Shown piece by piece: positions 54,689 through 64,000 of a DNA stretch of 64,000 bases. Source of the DNA: Candidatus Pantoea edessiphila (GTDB lineage: Bacteria; Pseudomonadota; Gammaproteobacteria; Enterobacterales; Enterobacteriaceae); assembly GCF_002933355.1 (NCBI RefSeq), contig NZ_PDKU01000001.1, positions 301,864 to 365,863 on the forward strand, given 5' to 3'. The translations under genes were made by a program, and so were the position numbers. Numbering within the stretch: position 1 is the stretch's first letter; the number at the start of each line of letters is the position of its first letter. Under the pieces are notes generated by a model that saw only the letters and a program-made list of their open reading frames with translations, did no database searches and was not told the DNA's origin.

Positions 54689-55882
54689 ATGAAATTTAAA
54701 CAAGCAACAATTGCAGTTCATAGCGGTTTAAATGATGATAAACAATATGGTTGTGTAGTTCCGCCCATTTGTCTCTCTAGTACTTATAGCTTTAGAGGAT
54801 TTAAACAACCACGAATTCATGATTACTCACGTCGTAGTAATCCAACAAGAGATATAGTACAACAAACTATATCTGAATTGGAAAGTGGTAATGGTGCAGT
54901 ATTAACCAATACTGGTATGTCGGCAATTCATTTGATAACAACAGTGTTTCTTACACCAGGATCTTTATTAATAGCACCACATGACTGTTATGGTGGTAGT
55001 TATCGTTTGTTTTGTAGTATGGCTCAAAAAAAATCATACAATGTAAAGTTTATTAATCAAATTGATAAATTGGAGCTTCAAGAAGCTTTAAATGAAAAAC
55101 CAAAAATGATATTTATCGAAACACCAAGTAATCCTTTATTAAGAGTTGTAGATATTTCAATGATTTGTGAATTAGCTAGCAAAGCCGGAGCTATAAGTGT
55201 AGTAGATAATACATTTATGACTCCAGTGTTACAAAATCCTTTGCTGTTAGGAGCTGATCTGGTGGTTCATTCATGTACTAAGTATATTAGTGGTCATTCC
55301 GATGTTTTAGCTGGTATAGTAATTGGGAAAAATACAGATTTAATATCAAGATTGGCATGGTGGGCTAATAACATTGGCATTACTGCTGCAGCTTTTGATA
55401 GTTATTTATTATTGCGTAGTTTACGTACTTTATTACCTAGAGTTAAGATAGCTCAAAATAATGCTATAGCAATTATTAAATATTTAAAAACACAACCATT
55501 AGTAAAAAAAATATATCATCCTTCATTAAAAGAAAATGTTGGATATAAATATGCAATTAAACAACAACGAGGTTTTGGAGCAATTCTCAGTATAGAACTT
55601 AATGGTAATGAGCGATTATTAAAGACATTTTTAAAATCTTTAAAATTGTTTACTTTAGCAGAATCATTAGGTGGTATAGAAAGTTTAATTTGTCATGCTT
55701 CTACTATGACACATGCTAGTATGTCTTTTGAAGCTAAAATGAAAGCAGGAATTTCCGATATGTTATTACGTATTTCAGTAGGTATTGAAGACAAAGAAGA
55801 TTTAATTAATGATTTAGATAATGGATTTAAAACTGCTTCTCAATGTGCTGAATATAATTTAACCATTGGCAATAAAATATAA
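54689..55882 (+). CDS. metB: Cystathionine gamma-synthase
   Basis: MetB joins O-succinylhomoserine and cysteine to cystathionine in methionine synthesis, with PLP. It has 397 residues (E. coli 386). YGCVVPPICLSSTY, DYSRRSNPTRD, TNTGMSAIH and the Schiff-base lysine in HSCTKYISGHSD are conserved, as are LAESLGGIESLI and the C-terminal GISDMLLRISVGIED. A CAGGAGAG site is 7 bases before the start. In E. coli metB is preceded by the repressor gene metJ and followed by metL; both are missing here. Confidence 0.97.
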   Translation: MKFKQATIAVHSGLNDDKQYGCVVPPICLSSTYSFRGFKQPRIHDYSRRSNPTRDIVQQTISELESGNGAVLTNTGMSAIHLITTVFLTPGSLLIAPHDCYGGSYRLFCSMAQKKSYNVKFINQIDKLELQEALNEKPKMIFIETPSNPLLRVVDISMICELASKAGAISVVDNTFMTPVLQNPLLLGADLVVHSCTKYISGHSDVLAGIVIGKNTDLISRLAWWANNIGITAAAFDSYLLLRSLRTLLPRVKIAQNNAIAIIKYLKTQPLVKKIYHPSLKENVGYKYAIKQQRGFGAILSIELNGNERLLKTFLKSLKLFTLAESLGGIESLICHASTMTHASMSFEAKMKAGISDMLLRISVGIEDKEDLINDLDNGFKTASQCAEYNLTIGNKI

Positions 55883-56054
55883 TAATAAAATATTTAAGGT
55901 ATTATGTTTTTAAATAGATAATTAAATTCAATGAATATTAAGTAATTACTCGTAATTATTTTAGAATTTTTTACTTAAAACTTTAAATATAATGGTAAAT
56001 TATAGGTAAGTATAACTAATTAATATAAGTAAATCTGGATTAGTACACCTGTAA

Positions 56055-56984
<930 letters not shown>

Positions 56985-57030
56985 TAATTAGAATAATAAC
57001 AAAAATTATTTGATAATTTAACTATATTGA

Positions 57031-58173
57031 TTAATTACAAAAGTAATGAATAATTTTATAAATACTATCATGAGTAGGTTTTATATAGGACATATTTATA
57101 AATTCGTTGGGTTGATGTGCTTGATTTATTGAACCGGGACCAAACACTAATGTTGGACATAATTGTTGTATAAATGGAGCTTCTGTACAATAATGTACCA
57201 TCTCTGTTTTCTTGTTTAAGATTTTTTTAATTTTTTTAATAAACAAATTGTTATTATTACATTGATATGCTGGAATTGGCGGATATAATTCCTCGACAAT
57301 TATTCGATTTGGCCAATTATTTTTTATAGGTAGTAATATTTGATTAATCATATCATTAACATTATTAATAGTAGTATTAGGTAAAAAACGTATGTCCATA
57401 TGTAATTCGCAATCAGAGCAAACACGATTTACTACATCTCCACCTTTAATATGACCAAAATTAATAATTAAGTCAGAATGTTTTAGACCATAATGTTCTT
57501 TATCATGTTGATTTCTTAATTTCATTAAATGATGTATTGCTTTTTGCATTAACTCAATTGCATTAATACCATTAAGTAGATTGCTTGAGTGACCTACATC
57601 ACCTTTAGTACGAATTATATTAGAAATATAGCCTCTATGTGCATTAATTATTTTAAGAGAAGTTGGCTCTCCGATTATGGCAATATCTGGACGTAATTGA
57701 CTTTTTTGCGAAAAACTTTTAGCTCCTATCATTGTTGTTTCTTCATCAGCGGTAGCTAAAATATAAAGAGGTTTTTTTAACTTTTTTATGTTCATATTAT
57801 GTAAAACACTAATAACGAATGCAAAAAAACCTTTCATGTCCGCGGTTCCTAAACCATATAGTCTATTATTGTTTTCTGTTAAAACAAATGGATCATATTG
57901 CCAAGCACTTGAATCAAATGGTACAGTATCAGTATGACCTGATAACATTAAACCACCTGAACCATTTCCTGTTTTTGCCAGTAAATTAAATTTATTGCGT
58001 GTATTTGGGATGGAATATAATTCCACTTTAAAACCAATATCATTAAACCAGTTAGCTAATACATTAATTAAAATTTCATTACTATGATCTAAAGCAGGAT
58101 CAATTGCACTTATTGATGGTATTGATATTAATTTTCGATAACATTCAATAAAAAAAGATGATTGTACTTCCAT
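57031..58173 (-). CDS. argE: Acetylornithine deacetylase
   Basis: ArgE removes the acetyl group from N-acetylornithine in arginine synthesis. It is an M20-family metalloenzyme of 380 residues (E. coli 383). Metal ligands are in SGHTDTVPF, the LGTADMKGFFAF aspartate, and DEETTMIGA (catalytic and metal Glu); GEPT follows. The C-terminal half carries the dimerisation domain. It is divergent from argC across 83 bases, the typical argE/argCBGH layout. Confidence 0.96.
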   Translation of the reverse strand: MEVQSSFFIECYRKLISIPSISAIDPALDHSNEILINVLANWFNDIGFKVELYSIPNTRNKFNLLAKTGNGSGGLMLSGHTDTVPFDSSAWQYDPFVLTENNNRLYGLGTADMKGFFAFVISVLHNMNIKKLKKPLYILATADEETTMIGAKSFSQKSQLRPDIAIIGEPTSLKIINAHRGYISNIIRTKGDVGHSSNLLNGINAIELMQKAIHHLMKLRNQHDKEHYGLKHSDLIINFGHIKGGDVVNRVCSDCELHMDIRFLPNTTINNVNDMINQILLPIKNNWPNRIIVEELYPPIPAYQCNNNNLFIKKIKKILNKKTEMVHYCTEAPFIQQLCPTLVFGPGSINQAHQPNEFINMSYIKPTHDSIYKIIHYFCN

Positions 58174-58256
58174 TATTAGTGTTCCTTAAAATTAAATTAT
58201 AATAATAATATCTTTTATTAGGTAAAATATATTAACTTTAGGTAGCTATTTTTATT
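58174..58256. promoter_or_regulatory. argE/argC divergent control region without visible ARG boxes
   Basis: In E. coli this region carries overlapping promoters and two 18-base ARG boxes with the palindrome TGAAT-N5-ATTCA. I find no such palindrome here, so arginine repression through ArgR is probably lost. Promoters must still be present but are hard to single out in such AT-rich DNA. Confidence 0.4.
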
Positions 58257-59258
58257 ATGTTAAATACTGTAATTATTGGTGCTAGCGGATATGCTGGCGT
58301 AGAGTTAGTAAACATTTTAAGCCGTCATCCAAATATAAATATAGTTGGTTTATTAGTTTCACAATATAGTTCAGATATTGGAAAACCTTTATCTGAAGTT
58401 CACCCCAGAATGAAAAATATTATAGATTTACCATTACAAAGCGTTAATAGTCTAGCTGGAAAAGATAAAATAGAGATAGTATTTCTAGCTACTTCTCATG
58501 AAATAAGTTATGAATTAGCTCCAAAATTTCTTAAAACTGGCTGTGTAGTTTTCGATCTTTCAGGAGCTTTTCGTGTTAAAGATAAAAATTTTTATAAAAA
58601 TTTTTATGGATTGCAACATAAACATGGTGCTTTTTTAGAAAAAGCAGTCTATGGTTTAGCTGAATTTCAATGTGAGAAAATTAAAAAAGCACAACTAATT
58701 GCAATACCAGGCTGTTATCCAACAGTATCACAATTAGCATTAAAACCATTAATTAATGAAGGTTTAATAAATACAGCTCAATATCCAGTAATTAACGCTA
58801 TTAGTGGAGTTAGTGGAGCAGGGCGTAAAGCCAACATAAAAACTCATTTTTGTGAAATTAGTTTAGAACCTTATGGAATTTTTAATCATCGTCATCATAT
58901 GGAAATTGTTATACATTTAGGTATTCCTGTAATTTTTATTCCACACATTGGTAATTTCTCTCGTGGTATTTTAGCTACTATTACGTGCTTATTAAAAAAA
59001 GGGGTAACTAATAAAAATATTGCTGATGCATTTAATAAAGCATATCATACTAAGCCATTTGTCAGATTATATCAACAAGGGTTTCCATCATTAAAATCCG
59101 TAATAAATTTACCTTATTGCGACATTGGTTTTGCAGTAAATAATAATCATCTAATTGTTATTGGTGCAGAAGATAACTTATTAAAAGGAGCAGCATCTCA
59201 AGCAGTACAGTGTATGAATATTCGTTTTGATTTTCCTGAAACTCAATCAATTATATAA
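58257..59258 (+). CDS. argC: N-acetyl-gamma-glutamyl-phosphate reductase
   Basis: ArgC reduces N-acetylglutamyl phosphate with NADPH. It has 333 residues (E. coli 334). The nucleotide motif is [11 protein letters not shown] at the N-terminus, the catalytic cysteine is in AIPGCYPTV, and [11 protein letters not shown] and the catalytic histidine in FNHRHHMEI are present. It is the first gene of the argCBGH operon; argB follows after 15 bases. Confidence 0.97.
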   Translation: MLNTVIIGASGYAGVELVNILSRHPNINIVGLLVSQYSSDIGKPLSEVHPRMKNIIDLPLQSVNSLAGKDKIEIVFLATSHEISYELAPKFLKTGCVVFDLSGAFRVKDKNFYKNFYGLQHKHGAFLEKAVYGLAEFQCEKIKKAQLIAIPGCYPTVSQLALKPLINEGLINTAQYPVINAISGVSGAGRKANIKTHFCEISLEPYGIFNHRHHMEIVIHLGIPVIFIPHIGNFSRGILATITCLLKKGVTNKNIADAFNKAYHTKPFVRLYQQGFPSLKSVINLPYCDIGFAVNNNHLIVIGAEDNLLKGAASQAVQCMNIRFDFPETQSII

Positions 59259-59273
59259 ATAAAATAAATTACT

Positions 59274-60050
59274 ATGATTAATCCGTTAGTTATTAAATTA
59301 GGTGGAAATATTTTAGAAAAAGAAATCGCATTAAATGGTTTATTTAAAACATTATCAAATTATCTTAAAATTTATAATCGTGCAATAATCATTGTTCATG
59401 GTGGTGGTTGCATAATAGATAATTTAATGAATAAACTATCGTTAACTACAACTAAAAAAAATGGCTTACGTATTACTAATACTGATCAAATTGATATTGT
59501 TATTGCTGCTTTAGCGGGAATTGCAAATAAAAAATTACTTTCTTGGGCAAAAAAATTTAAAATCAATTCTATAGGTCTATGTCTGAGTGATGGAAATATA
59601 GTAGATGCAATACAAATCAACAAAGAACTAGGACATGTAGGTTGTGTTATTCCTGGTAAACAATTATTATTACGTATTTTATTTGATAATGGATACATGC
59701 CAATAATTAGTTCAATAGGTATCGATGATCATGGCTGTCTACTTAATGTTAATGCCGATGAAGCTGCAACTGCTATAGCTCTAACTGTAGAAGGTAATTT
59801 AATATTGTTATCAGATGTAAATGGTATACTAGATAAGAAAGGAAATTTAATTAAAGTATTAAATACAAATGAAGCAGAAAAATTAATTGCTAACAACACT
59901 ATTAGTAATGGTATGGCAATAAAAACCAGAGCGGCATTAAAGGCTGCTCGTAATTTAAATTATCCAGTATATATAGCTAGTTGGCAACAAACAGATCAAT
60001 TAATTGATTTATTTAATGGAAGTTTAGTTGGTACTAAAGTTTTTGCTTAA
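59274..60050 (+). CDS. argB: Acetylglutamate kinase
   Basis: ArgB phosphorylates N-acetylglutamate. The 258-residue enzyme belongs to the amino-acid kinase family. [19 protein letters not shown] and [11 protein letters not shown] give the ATP and substrate sites, and [10 protein letters not shown] is the aspartate-containing motif. The size is that of the short E. coli form (258), which is not inhibited by arginine because it lacks the N-terminal helix. Confidence 0.97.
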   Translation: MINPLVIKLGGNILEKEIALNGLFKTLSNYLKIYNRAIIIVHGGGCIIDNLMNKLSLTTTKKNGLRITNTDQIDIVIAALAGIANKKLLSWAKKFKINSIGLCLSDGNIVDAIQINKELGHVGCVIPGKQLLLRILFDNGYMPIISSIGIDDHGCLLNVNADEAATAIALTVEGNLILLSDVNGILDKKGNLIKVLNTNEAEKLIANNTISNGMAIKTRAALKAARNLNYPVYIASWQQTDQLIDLFNGSLVGTKVFA

Positions 60051-60073
60051 TACGTTTGAAAGGATTGTTAAAA

Positions 60074-61288
60074 ATGAAAGATAAAAATATAAAAAAAATA
60101 GTACTGGCTTATTCTGGTGGACTTGATACATCAGTAATCATACCTTGGTTAAAGGAAAACTATTCTTCTTGTGAAATAATTGCTTTTGTAGCTGATGTTG
60201 GTCAATCTTATAGTTCTTTATATAACATAGAAACAAAAGCTATGCAATCTGGAGCATCTTCTTGTTATATTGTTGATTTAAAAGATGATTTCGTTAAAAA
60301 CTATATCTACCCTGTATTACAAACAGGTGCGATTTACGAAGGAAACTATCTTATGGGAACATCTATGGCAAGACCAATTATAGCTAAAGCACAAATTGAT
60401 TTAGCTATCAAATTAAATGCAGATGCTGTATGTCATGGAGCAACAGGTAAAGGCAACGATCAAGTACGTTTTGAAATTACTTATGCTGCCTTAGCACCAC
60501 AATTAAAAGTCATAGCTCCATGGAGAGAATGGAAATTACGTTCTCGCGAATCTCTTATATATTATTTAAAAGAAAAAGGAATACCTAATGATATATCTAT
60601 TAAAAAAATATATAGTCGTGATGAAAATGCTTGGCATATTTCAACTGAAGGTGGACTATTAGAAGATACATATAATGTAACGAATAAGGATTGCTGGGTT
60701 TGGACTACAGATCCATCAGAAGCACCGAATGAACCTGAACAAGTGACGTTAAATATTAAAAAAGGTGAAATTACAGCTATAAATAAAAAAGAATTAAGTC
60801 CGCTTCAATGTTTAAAAACACTAAATATTATTGGTTCTAAACATGGAATAGGTCGTATTGATATTATTGAAAACCGTTTAATAGGTATAAAATCTAGAGG
60901 GTGTTATGAAACACCAGGTGGAACTATAATGTTTAAAGCATTACGTGCTTTAGAACAGTTAGTATTAGATCGTGAGAGTTTTAAATGGCGAGAACAACTA
61001 GGTCATGAGATGTCTTATTTAGTTTATGATGGTCGTTGGTTTACTCCATTGCGTGAATCTGTACAAGCAGCTGCAAAAGTATTATCAGAACAATTGACTG
61101 GTGAAGTAGTTATGAGTCTTTATAAAGGTAATGCAATTGCTATACAAAAAACTTCAGTCAATACTTTATATTCAAAAGATTATTCTACTTTTGAGGAAGA
61201 TGATGTATACGACCATACTCATGCGGATGGTTTTATAAAGTTGTTTTCTCTATCCTCTAAAATCCGTGCTCTTAAAAAAGCAAAATAA
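60074..61288 (+). CDS. argG: Argininosuccinate synthase (short type)
   Basis: ArgG joins citrulline and aspartate with ATP. From the ATG at 60074, with an AGGA site 9 bases before it, it has 404 residues; a TTG at 60056 is less likely. The P-loop-like [12 protein letters not shown] motif, [24 protein letters not shown] and the C-terminal [13 protein letters not shown] are present. It is the short bacterial form kept inside argCBGH clusters of many Enterobacterales, not the 447-residue unlinked form of E. coli, and this is evidence about the ancestry of the organism. Confidence 0.96.
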   Translation: MKDKNIKKIVLAYSGGLDTSVIIPWLKENYSSCEIIAFVADVGQSYSSLYNIETKAMQSGASSCYIVDLKDDFVKNYIYPVLQTGAIYEGNYLMGTSMARPIIAKAQIDLAIKLNADAVCHGATGKGNDQVRFEITYAALAPQLKVIAPWREWKLRSRESLIYYLKEKGIPNDISIKKIYSRDENAWHISTEGGLLEDTYNVTNKDCWVWTTDPSEAPNEPEQVTLNIKKGEITAINKKELSPLQCLKTLNIIGSKHGIGRIDIIENRLIGIKSRGCYETPGGTIMFKALRALEQLVLDRESFKWREQLGHEMSYLVYDGRWFTPLRESVQAAAKVLSEQLTGEVVMSLYKGNAIAIQKTSVNTLYSKDYSTFEEDDVYDHTHADGFIKLFSLSSKIRALKKAK

Positions 61289-61345
61289 ATAATTTTTTAT
61301 TTTATTTAGTTTTGTTATTTTCATCTTTAATATGGAGAACAATAT

Positions 61346-62722
61346 ATGTCACTTTGGGGTGGAAGATTTAACATATCAATAAACCAAAAATTTAAAAAAT
61401 TTAATGATTCACTACATTTTGATTACCGACTTGTAGAGCAAGATATTATCAGTTCCATTGCATGGTCTAAAGTACTAACAAAAATTAATGTTTTAAATGA
61501 ACATGAGCAGAATCAGTTAGAAAAGGAATTAAATTTTTTATTAAACAAAATTCGCGTTAATCCTGAAATAATTTTATCAAGTAATGCTGAAGATGTTCAT
61601 AGTTGGATTGAAAGTCAATTAATTAAAAAATTAGGTGATTTAGGTAAAAAATTACATACTGGTCGCAGTCGTAATGATCAGGTAACAACAGATTTGAAAC
61701 TGTGGTGTAAAATTACTATTAGAAATTTATTAGAAAATATTATAGAATTAAAAAAACAGTTAATTATAACTGCTGAAAACAATCAAGATGCTATCATGCC
61801 CGGTTATACCCATCTACAGCATGCACAACCAATAACATTTGCATATTGGTGTTTAGCATATTTAGAAATGTTAACACGTGACGAAAATCGTTTACAAGAT
61901 ACTTTTAAACGTACGGATGTTAGTCCATTAGGATGTGGTGCACTAGCAGGAACTGCTTACGATATTGATAGAACAAAATTAGCTCAGCTATTAGGATTTA
62001 AATATATTACTAACAATTGCTTAGACTCTGTTTCTGATAGAGATTATGTATTAGAATTAATATCAAATGCTGCAATTGGTATGATACATTTATCTCGTTT
62101 TGCTGAAGATTTGATTTTCTTTAATAGTAGTGATTTGGGTTTTATTGAATTATCAGATGAAGTAACATCAGGTTCATCGATTATGCCTCAGAAAAAAAAT
62201 CCAGATATATTAGAACTTATTCGTGGTAAGTGTGGTAAAGTACAAGGTGCTTTAGTTGGAATGATGATGACATTAAAAGCTTTACCTCTAGCTTATAACA
62301 AAGACATGCAGGAGGATAAAGAATATCTGTTTAGTGCTATTGATACTTGGATTGAATGCATTAATATGTCAGTTCTTGTATTGAATAAATTAAAAGTGAA
62401 TAAATTGCGTTGTAGGGAATCTGTAGATCAGAGTTATATTAATGCAACTGAATTAGCCGATTATCTTGTATCTAAAGATATACCTTTTCGCACAGCACAT
62501 TGTATAACTGGTAAGATAATATTAGAAGCAATTAATAAAAATTTAACATTACAAGATCTAAGTTTAAATGAATTAAAAAAATTTAGTCCTAAGATTGAAG
62601 AAGATATATATTCAACTCTTAGTTTAAGATCATGTCTCGATAAACGTAATGCAAAAGGTGGTATATCATCTTTACAAATTGCATATGCTATTAAAGATGC
62701 AAAAAAGTCTATTAAGAAATAA
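61346..62722 (+). CDS. argH: Argininosuccinate lyase
   Basis: ArgH splits argininosuccinate into arginine and fumarate. It has 458 residues (E. coli 457). The N-terminal MSLWGGRF, the [15 protein letters not shown] motif, [16 protein letters not shown] ([15 protein letters not shown]) histidine segment and the signature [12 protein letters not shown] with the catalytic serine are intact. It closes the argCBGH operon. Fumarate from this step can join the SdhCDAB product pool. Confidence 0.98.
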   Translation: MSLWGGRFNISINQKFKKFNDSLHFDYRLVEQDIISSIAWSKVLTKINVLNEHEQNQLEKELNFLLNKIRVNPEIILSSNAEDVHSWIESQLIKKLGDLGKKLHTGRSRNDQVTTDLKLWCKITIRNLLENIIELKKQLIITAENNQDAIMPGYTHLQHAQPITFAYWCLAYLEMLTRDENRLQDTFKRTDVSPLGCGALAGTAYDIDRTKLAQLLGFKYITNNCLDSVSDRDYVLELISNAAIGMIHLSRFAEDLIFFNSSDLGFIELSDEVTSGSSIMPQKKNPDILELIRGKCGKVQGALVGMMMTLKALPLAYNKDMQEDKEYLFSAIDTWIECINMSVLVLNKLKVNKLRCRESVDQSYINATELADYLVSKDIPFRTAHCITGKIILEAINKNLTLQDLSLNELKKFSPKIEEDIYSTLSLRSCLDKRNAKGGISSLQIAYAIKDAKKSIKK

Positions 62723-62908
62723 ATATTACAATAATAGATTAGTTTATTTTTTATTAAATTGAAAAATTGTATTTTATACAACATATAACATCGTAAACGT
62801 CTATGAGACTGAATAATAATTGGTCTAATATTTATTAAATTAATTGTATATATGAATTTATAATCCGCTTTATAAATACCATAATTAAAATATGTTTAAT
62901 ATACACTA

Positions 62909-63769
62909 ATGGAATTAGTAGACATGTATTTTATCCAAGATAAAATATCAACAAAAAAAATATATAATTCATCGAAACCTATTATACTTATTTTAGATTC
63001 TGGCATTGGTGGTATTTCAATATATACTGAAATACAGAAAAAATTTCCTAATATTAATTATATTTATGTTTTTGATAATGCTGGCTTCCCTTACGGAAAC
63101 AAGCATGAAATATTTATAATTAAACGTATTTTTAATATTTTTAAACAAATTTCAAGTAAATATTCTATATCACTAGCTATTATAGCTTGCAACACAGCTA
63201 GTATAATATCTTTAATTAAGTTACGTAAACATTATATTTTTCCTATTATAGGTTTAGTACCAGCTATAGAGTGTTCTATTAGTAGAACACGTAATGGTAT
63301 AGTAGGATTGCTAGCAACGTGTAATACAATTAGAAGTGCTTACATACGTCAATTAATACTACAATATTCTAATAAATACAAAATTATAACTATAAGCTCT
63401 AATAGATTGGTTAATATATCAGAATCGAAATTTATAGGTAAAAAAATTTTTTTAGAAGAAATACATTATGTTATAAAACCATGGTTAAATCTATTAGAAA
63501 TACCAGATACTATTGTGTTAGGTTGTACTCACTTTATTTCACTTCGTGATGAATTACAACAAATATTTCCAAAAAATACATGTTTAATTGACTTTAATAA
63601 AGATATTTTATATCGTATAAATCAGATATTAAATTATAAATTCCATAGAGCTAAATCTTCTGAAGAGAACATAGTTTTTTGTACTTGCATTAATAGCAAA
63701 GCAATACAAATATCTTTATTGCTGAAAAGATTAGGTTTTACAGTATTTAAAAAACTTGTACTGACATAA
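62909..63769 (+). CDS. murI: Glutamate racemase
   Basis: MurI makes D-glutamate for peptidoglycan. It has 286 residues (E. coli 285). The catalytic cysteines are in ACNTAS and VLGCTHF; DSGIGGISIY and DNAGFPYGNK are the substrate-binding segments. A second ATG at 62924 would shorten the N-terminus by 5 residues. In E. coli murI is followed by the rrnB operon, and the same holds here. Together with mrdA and mrdB it shows that a cell wall is kept. Confidence 0.95.
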   Translation: MELVDMYFIQDKISTKKIYNSSKPIILILDSGIGGISIYTEIQKKFPNINYIYVFDNAGFPYGNKHEIFIIKRIFNIFKQISSKYSISLAIIACNTASIISLIKLRKHYIFPIIGLVPAIECSISRTRNGIVGLLATCNTIRSAYIRQLILQYSNKYKIITISSNRLVNISESKFIGKKIFLEEIHYVIKPWLNLLEIPDTIVLGCTHFISLRDELQQIFPKNTCLIDFNKDILYRINQILNYKFHRAKSSEENIVFCTCINSKAIQISLLLKRLGFTVFKKLVLT

Positions 63770-63828
63770 TACGTTTTTATTATAAATAAACGATATGTAT
63801 TAATCAAGAACAGGTATTAAGTTAAGAC

Positions 63829-63857
63829 TTGACTAATAAACTAAATGGAGATATCAT
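63829..63857 (+). promoter_or_regulatory. rRNA operon promoter
   Basis: TTGACT at 63829-63834, 17 bases, then TATCAT at 63852-63857. It lies just upstream of a typical rrn leader, after murI, as P2 does in E. coli rrnB. I see no separate P1 promoter of similar quality between murI and this point. Confidence 0.8.
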
Positions 63858-64000
63858 AACAGTTTTATTGCTCTTTAAAAATTTATCAGACAATCTATGT
63901 GGGTATTCGTAGATTTAGTGTCAACGATTTTTAATCATAAGACTATAAATATCTATCGAATAAACACGTAATTTATTGCGTAGTTTAATCTGTAGAAACA
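63858..64000 (+). ncRNA. Leader of the 16S-23S rRNA operon, with boxA
   Basis: The boxA antitermination element TGCTCTTTAA is at 63869-63878. The following sequence matches the E. coli rrn leader closely: ATTTATCAGACAATCT, GTGGG, then AACACGTAATTTATTGCG and AGTTTAATCT near the edge. In E. coli the mature 16S 5' end lies only a few tens of bases after this point, so 16S rRNA should begin just beyond the window. Confidence 0.9.

Noticed and set aside
62461..62784. Minus-strand frame of 107 codons opposite the end of argH
   Set aside because: It is a shadow of argH with no family resemblance.

Overview
This window comes from the chromosome of a strongly reduced, AT-rich gammaproteobacterium, almost certainly a heritable insect endosymbiont of the Enterobacterales. 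Nearly every protein can be read as an orthologue of an Escherichia coli protein at close to full length. By eye the base composition is roughly 70% or more A+T. There are long gene-free spacers, no mobile elements and no phage genes. The species cannot be fixed from the sequence alone. Nutritional symbionts that combine amino-acid and cofactor synthesis, of the Ishikawaella, Baumannia or Blochmannia kind, are the best comparison, and this is an inference.

Layout. 1-1640: the end of rimK, then infA and trxB (minus strand). 2984-5174: glnS and flavodoxin fldA. 6757-16225: sdhCDAB-sucABCD, the 2-oxoglutarate-to-fumarate arm of the TCA cycle. 16497-18373: nadA and gpmA. 18517-23463: the complete bioA/bioBFCD cluster. 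23968-25699: moaD, moaE and ybhL. 25931-26503: a DedA-family yohD with no normal start codon. 26827-27115: a promoter and a Met-Leu-Gln tRNA operon. 27413-40609: miaB, ybeY, leuS, lptE, holA, nadD, mrdA, mrdB, lipA, lipB, ybeD and cspE. 41238-42524: serine transporter sdaC. 43328-45052: grxC, secB, cysE. 45309-51427: fieF, pfkA, tpiA, fpr and hslVU, the last with an intact heat-shock promoter. 51982-62722: priA, rpmE, metB, metF, argE and argCBGH. 62909-63769: murI. From 63829 to the right edge lie the promoter and leader of an rRNA operon, so 16S rRNA should begin just outside the window.

How the genes work together. The cell can make biotin from a pimeloyl precursor, make arginine from N-acetylglutamate (together with argA/argD/argF/argI elsewhere), and carry out parts of cysteine, methionine and folate-C1 synthesis. 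FldA and Fpr form the NADPH-to-flavodoxin electron chain that the radical-SAM enzymes BioB, LipA and MiaB need. LipA and LipB lipoylate SucB. NadA and NadD belong to NAD synthesis. MrdA, MrdB and MurI maintain a peptidoglycan wall. Local gene order follows E. coli in blocks, but the blocks are shuffled. Genes missing at their expected places include gltA, moaABC, uvrB, ybeZ, ybeX, lnt, rsfS, rlmH, dacA, gpsA, metJ, metL, cydDC and aat.

I did not find a convincing new biological system. The best leads are the orphan moaDE pair, the yohD gene that appears to use a non-AUG start, and the very divergent lptE with an aspartate after the lipobox cysteine and an Asn/His-rich tail. Regulation has eroded unevenly: the hslVU heat-shock promoter is near-perfect while the bio operator and ARG boxes are not recognisable.
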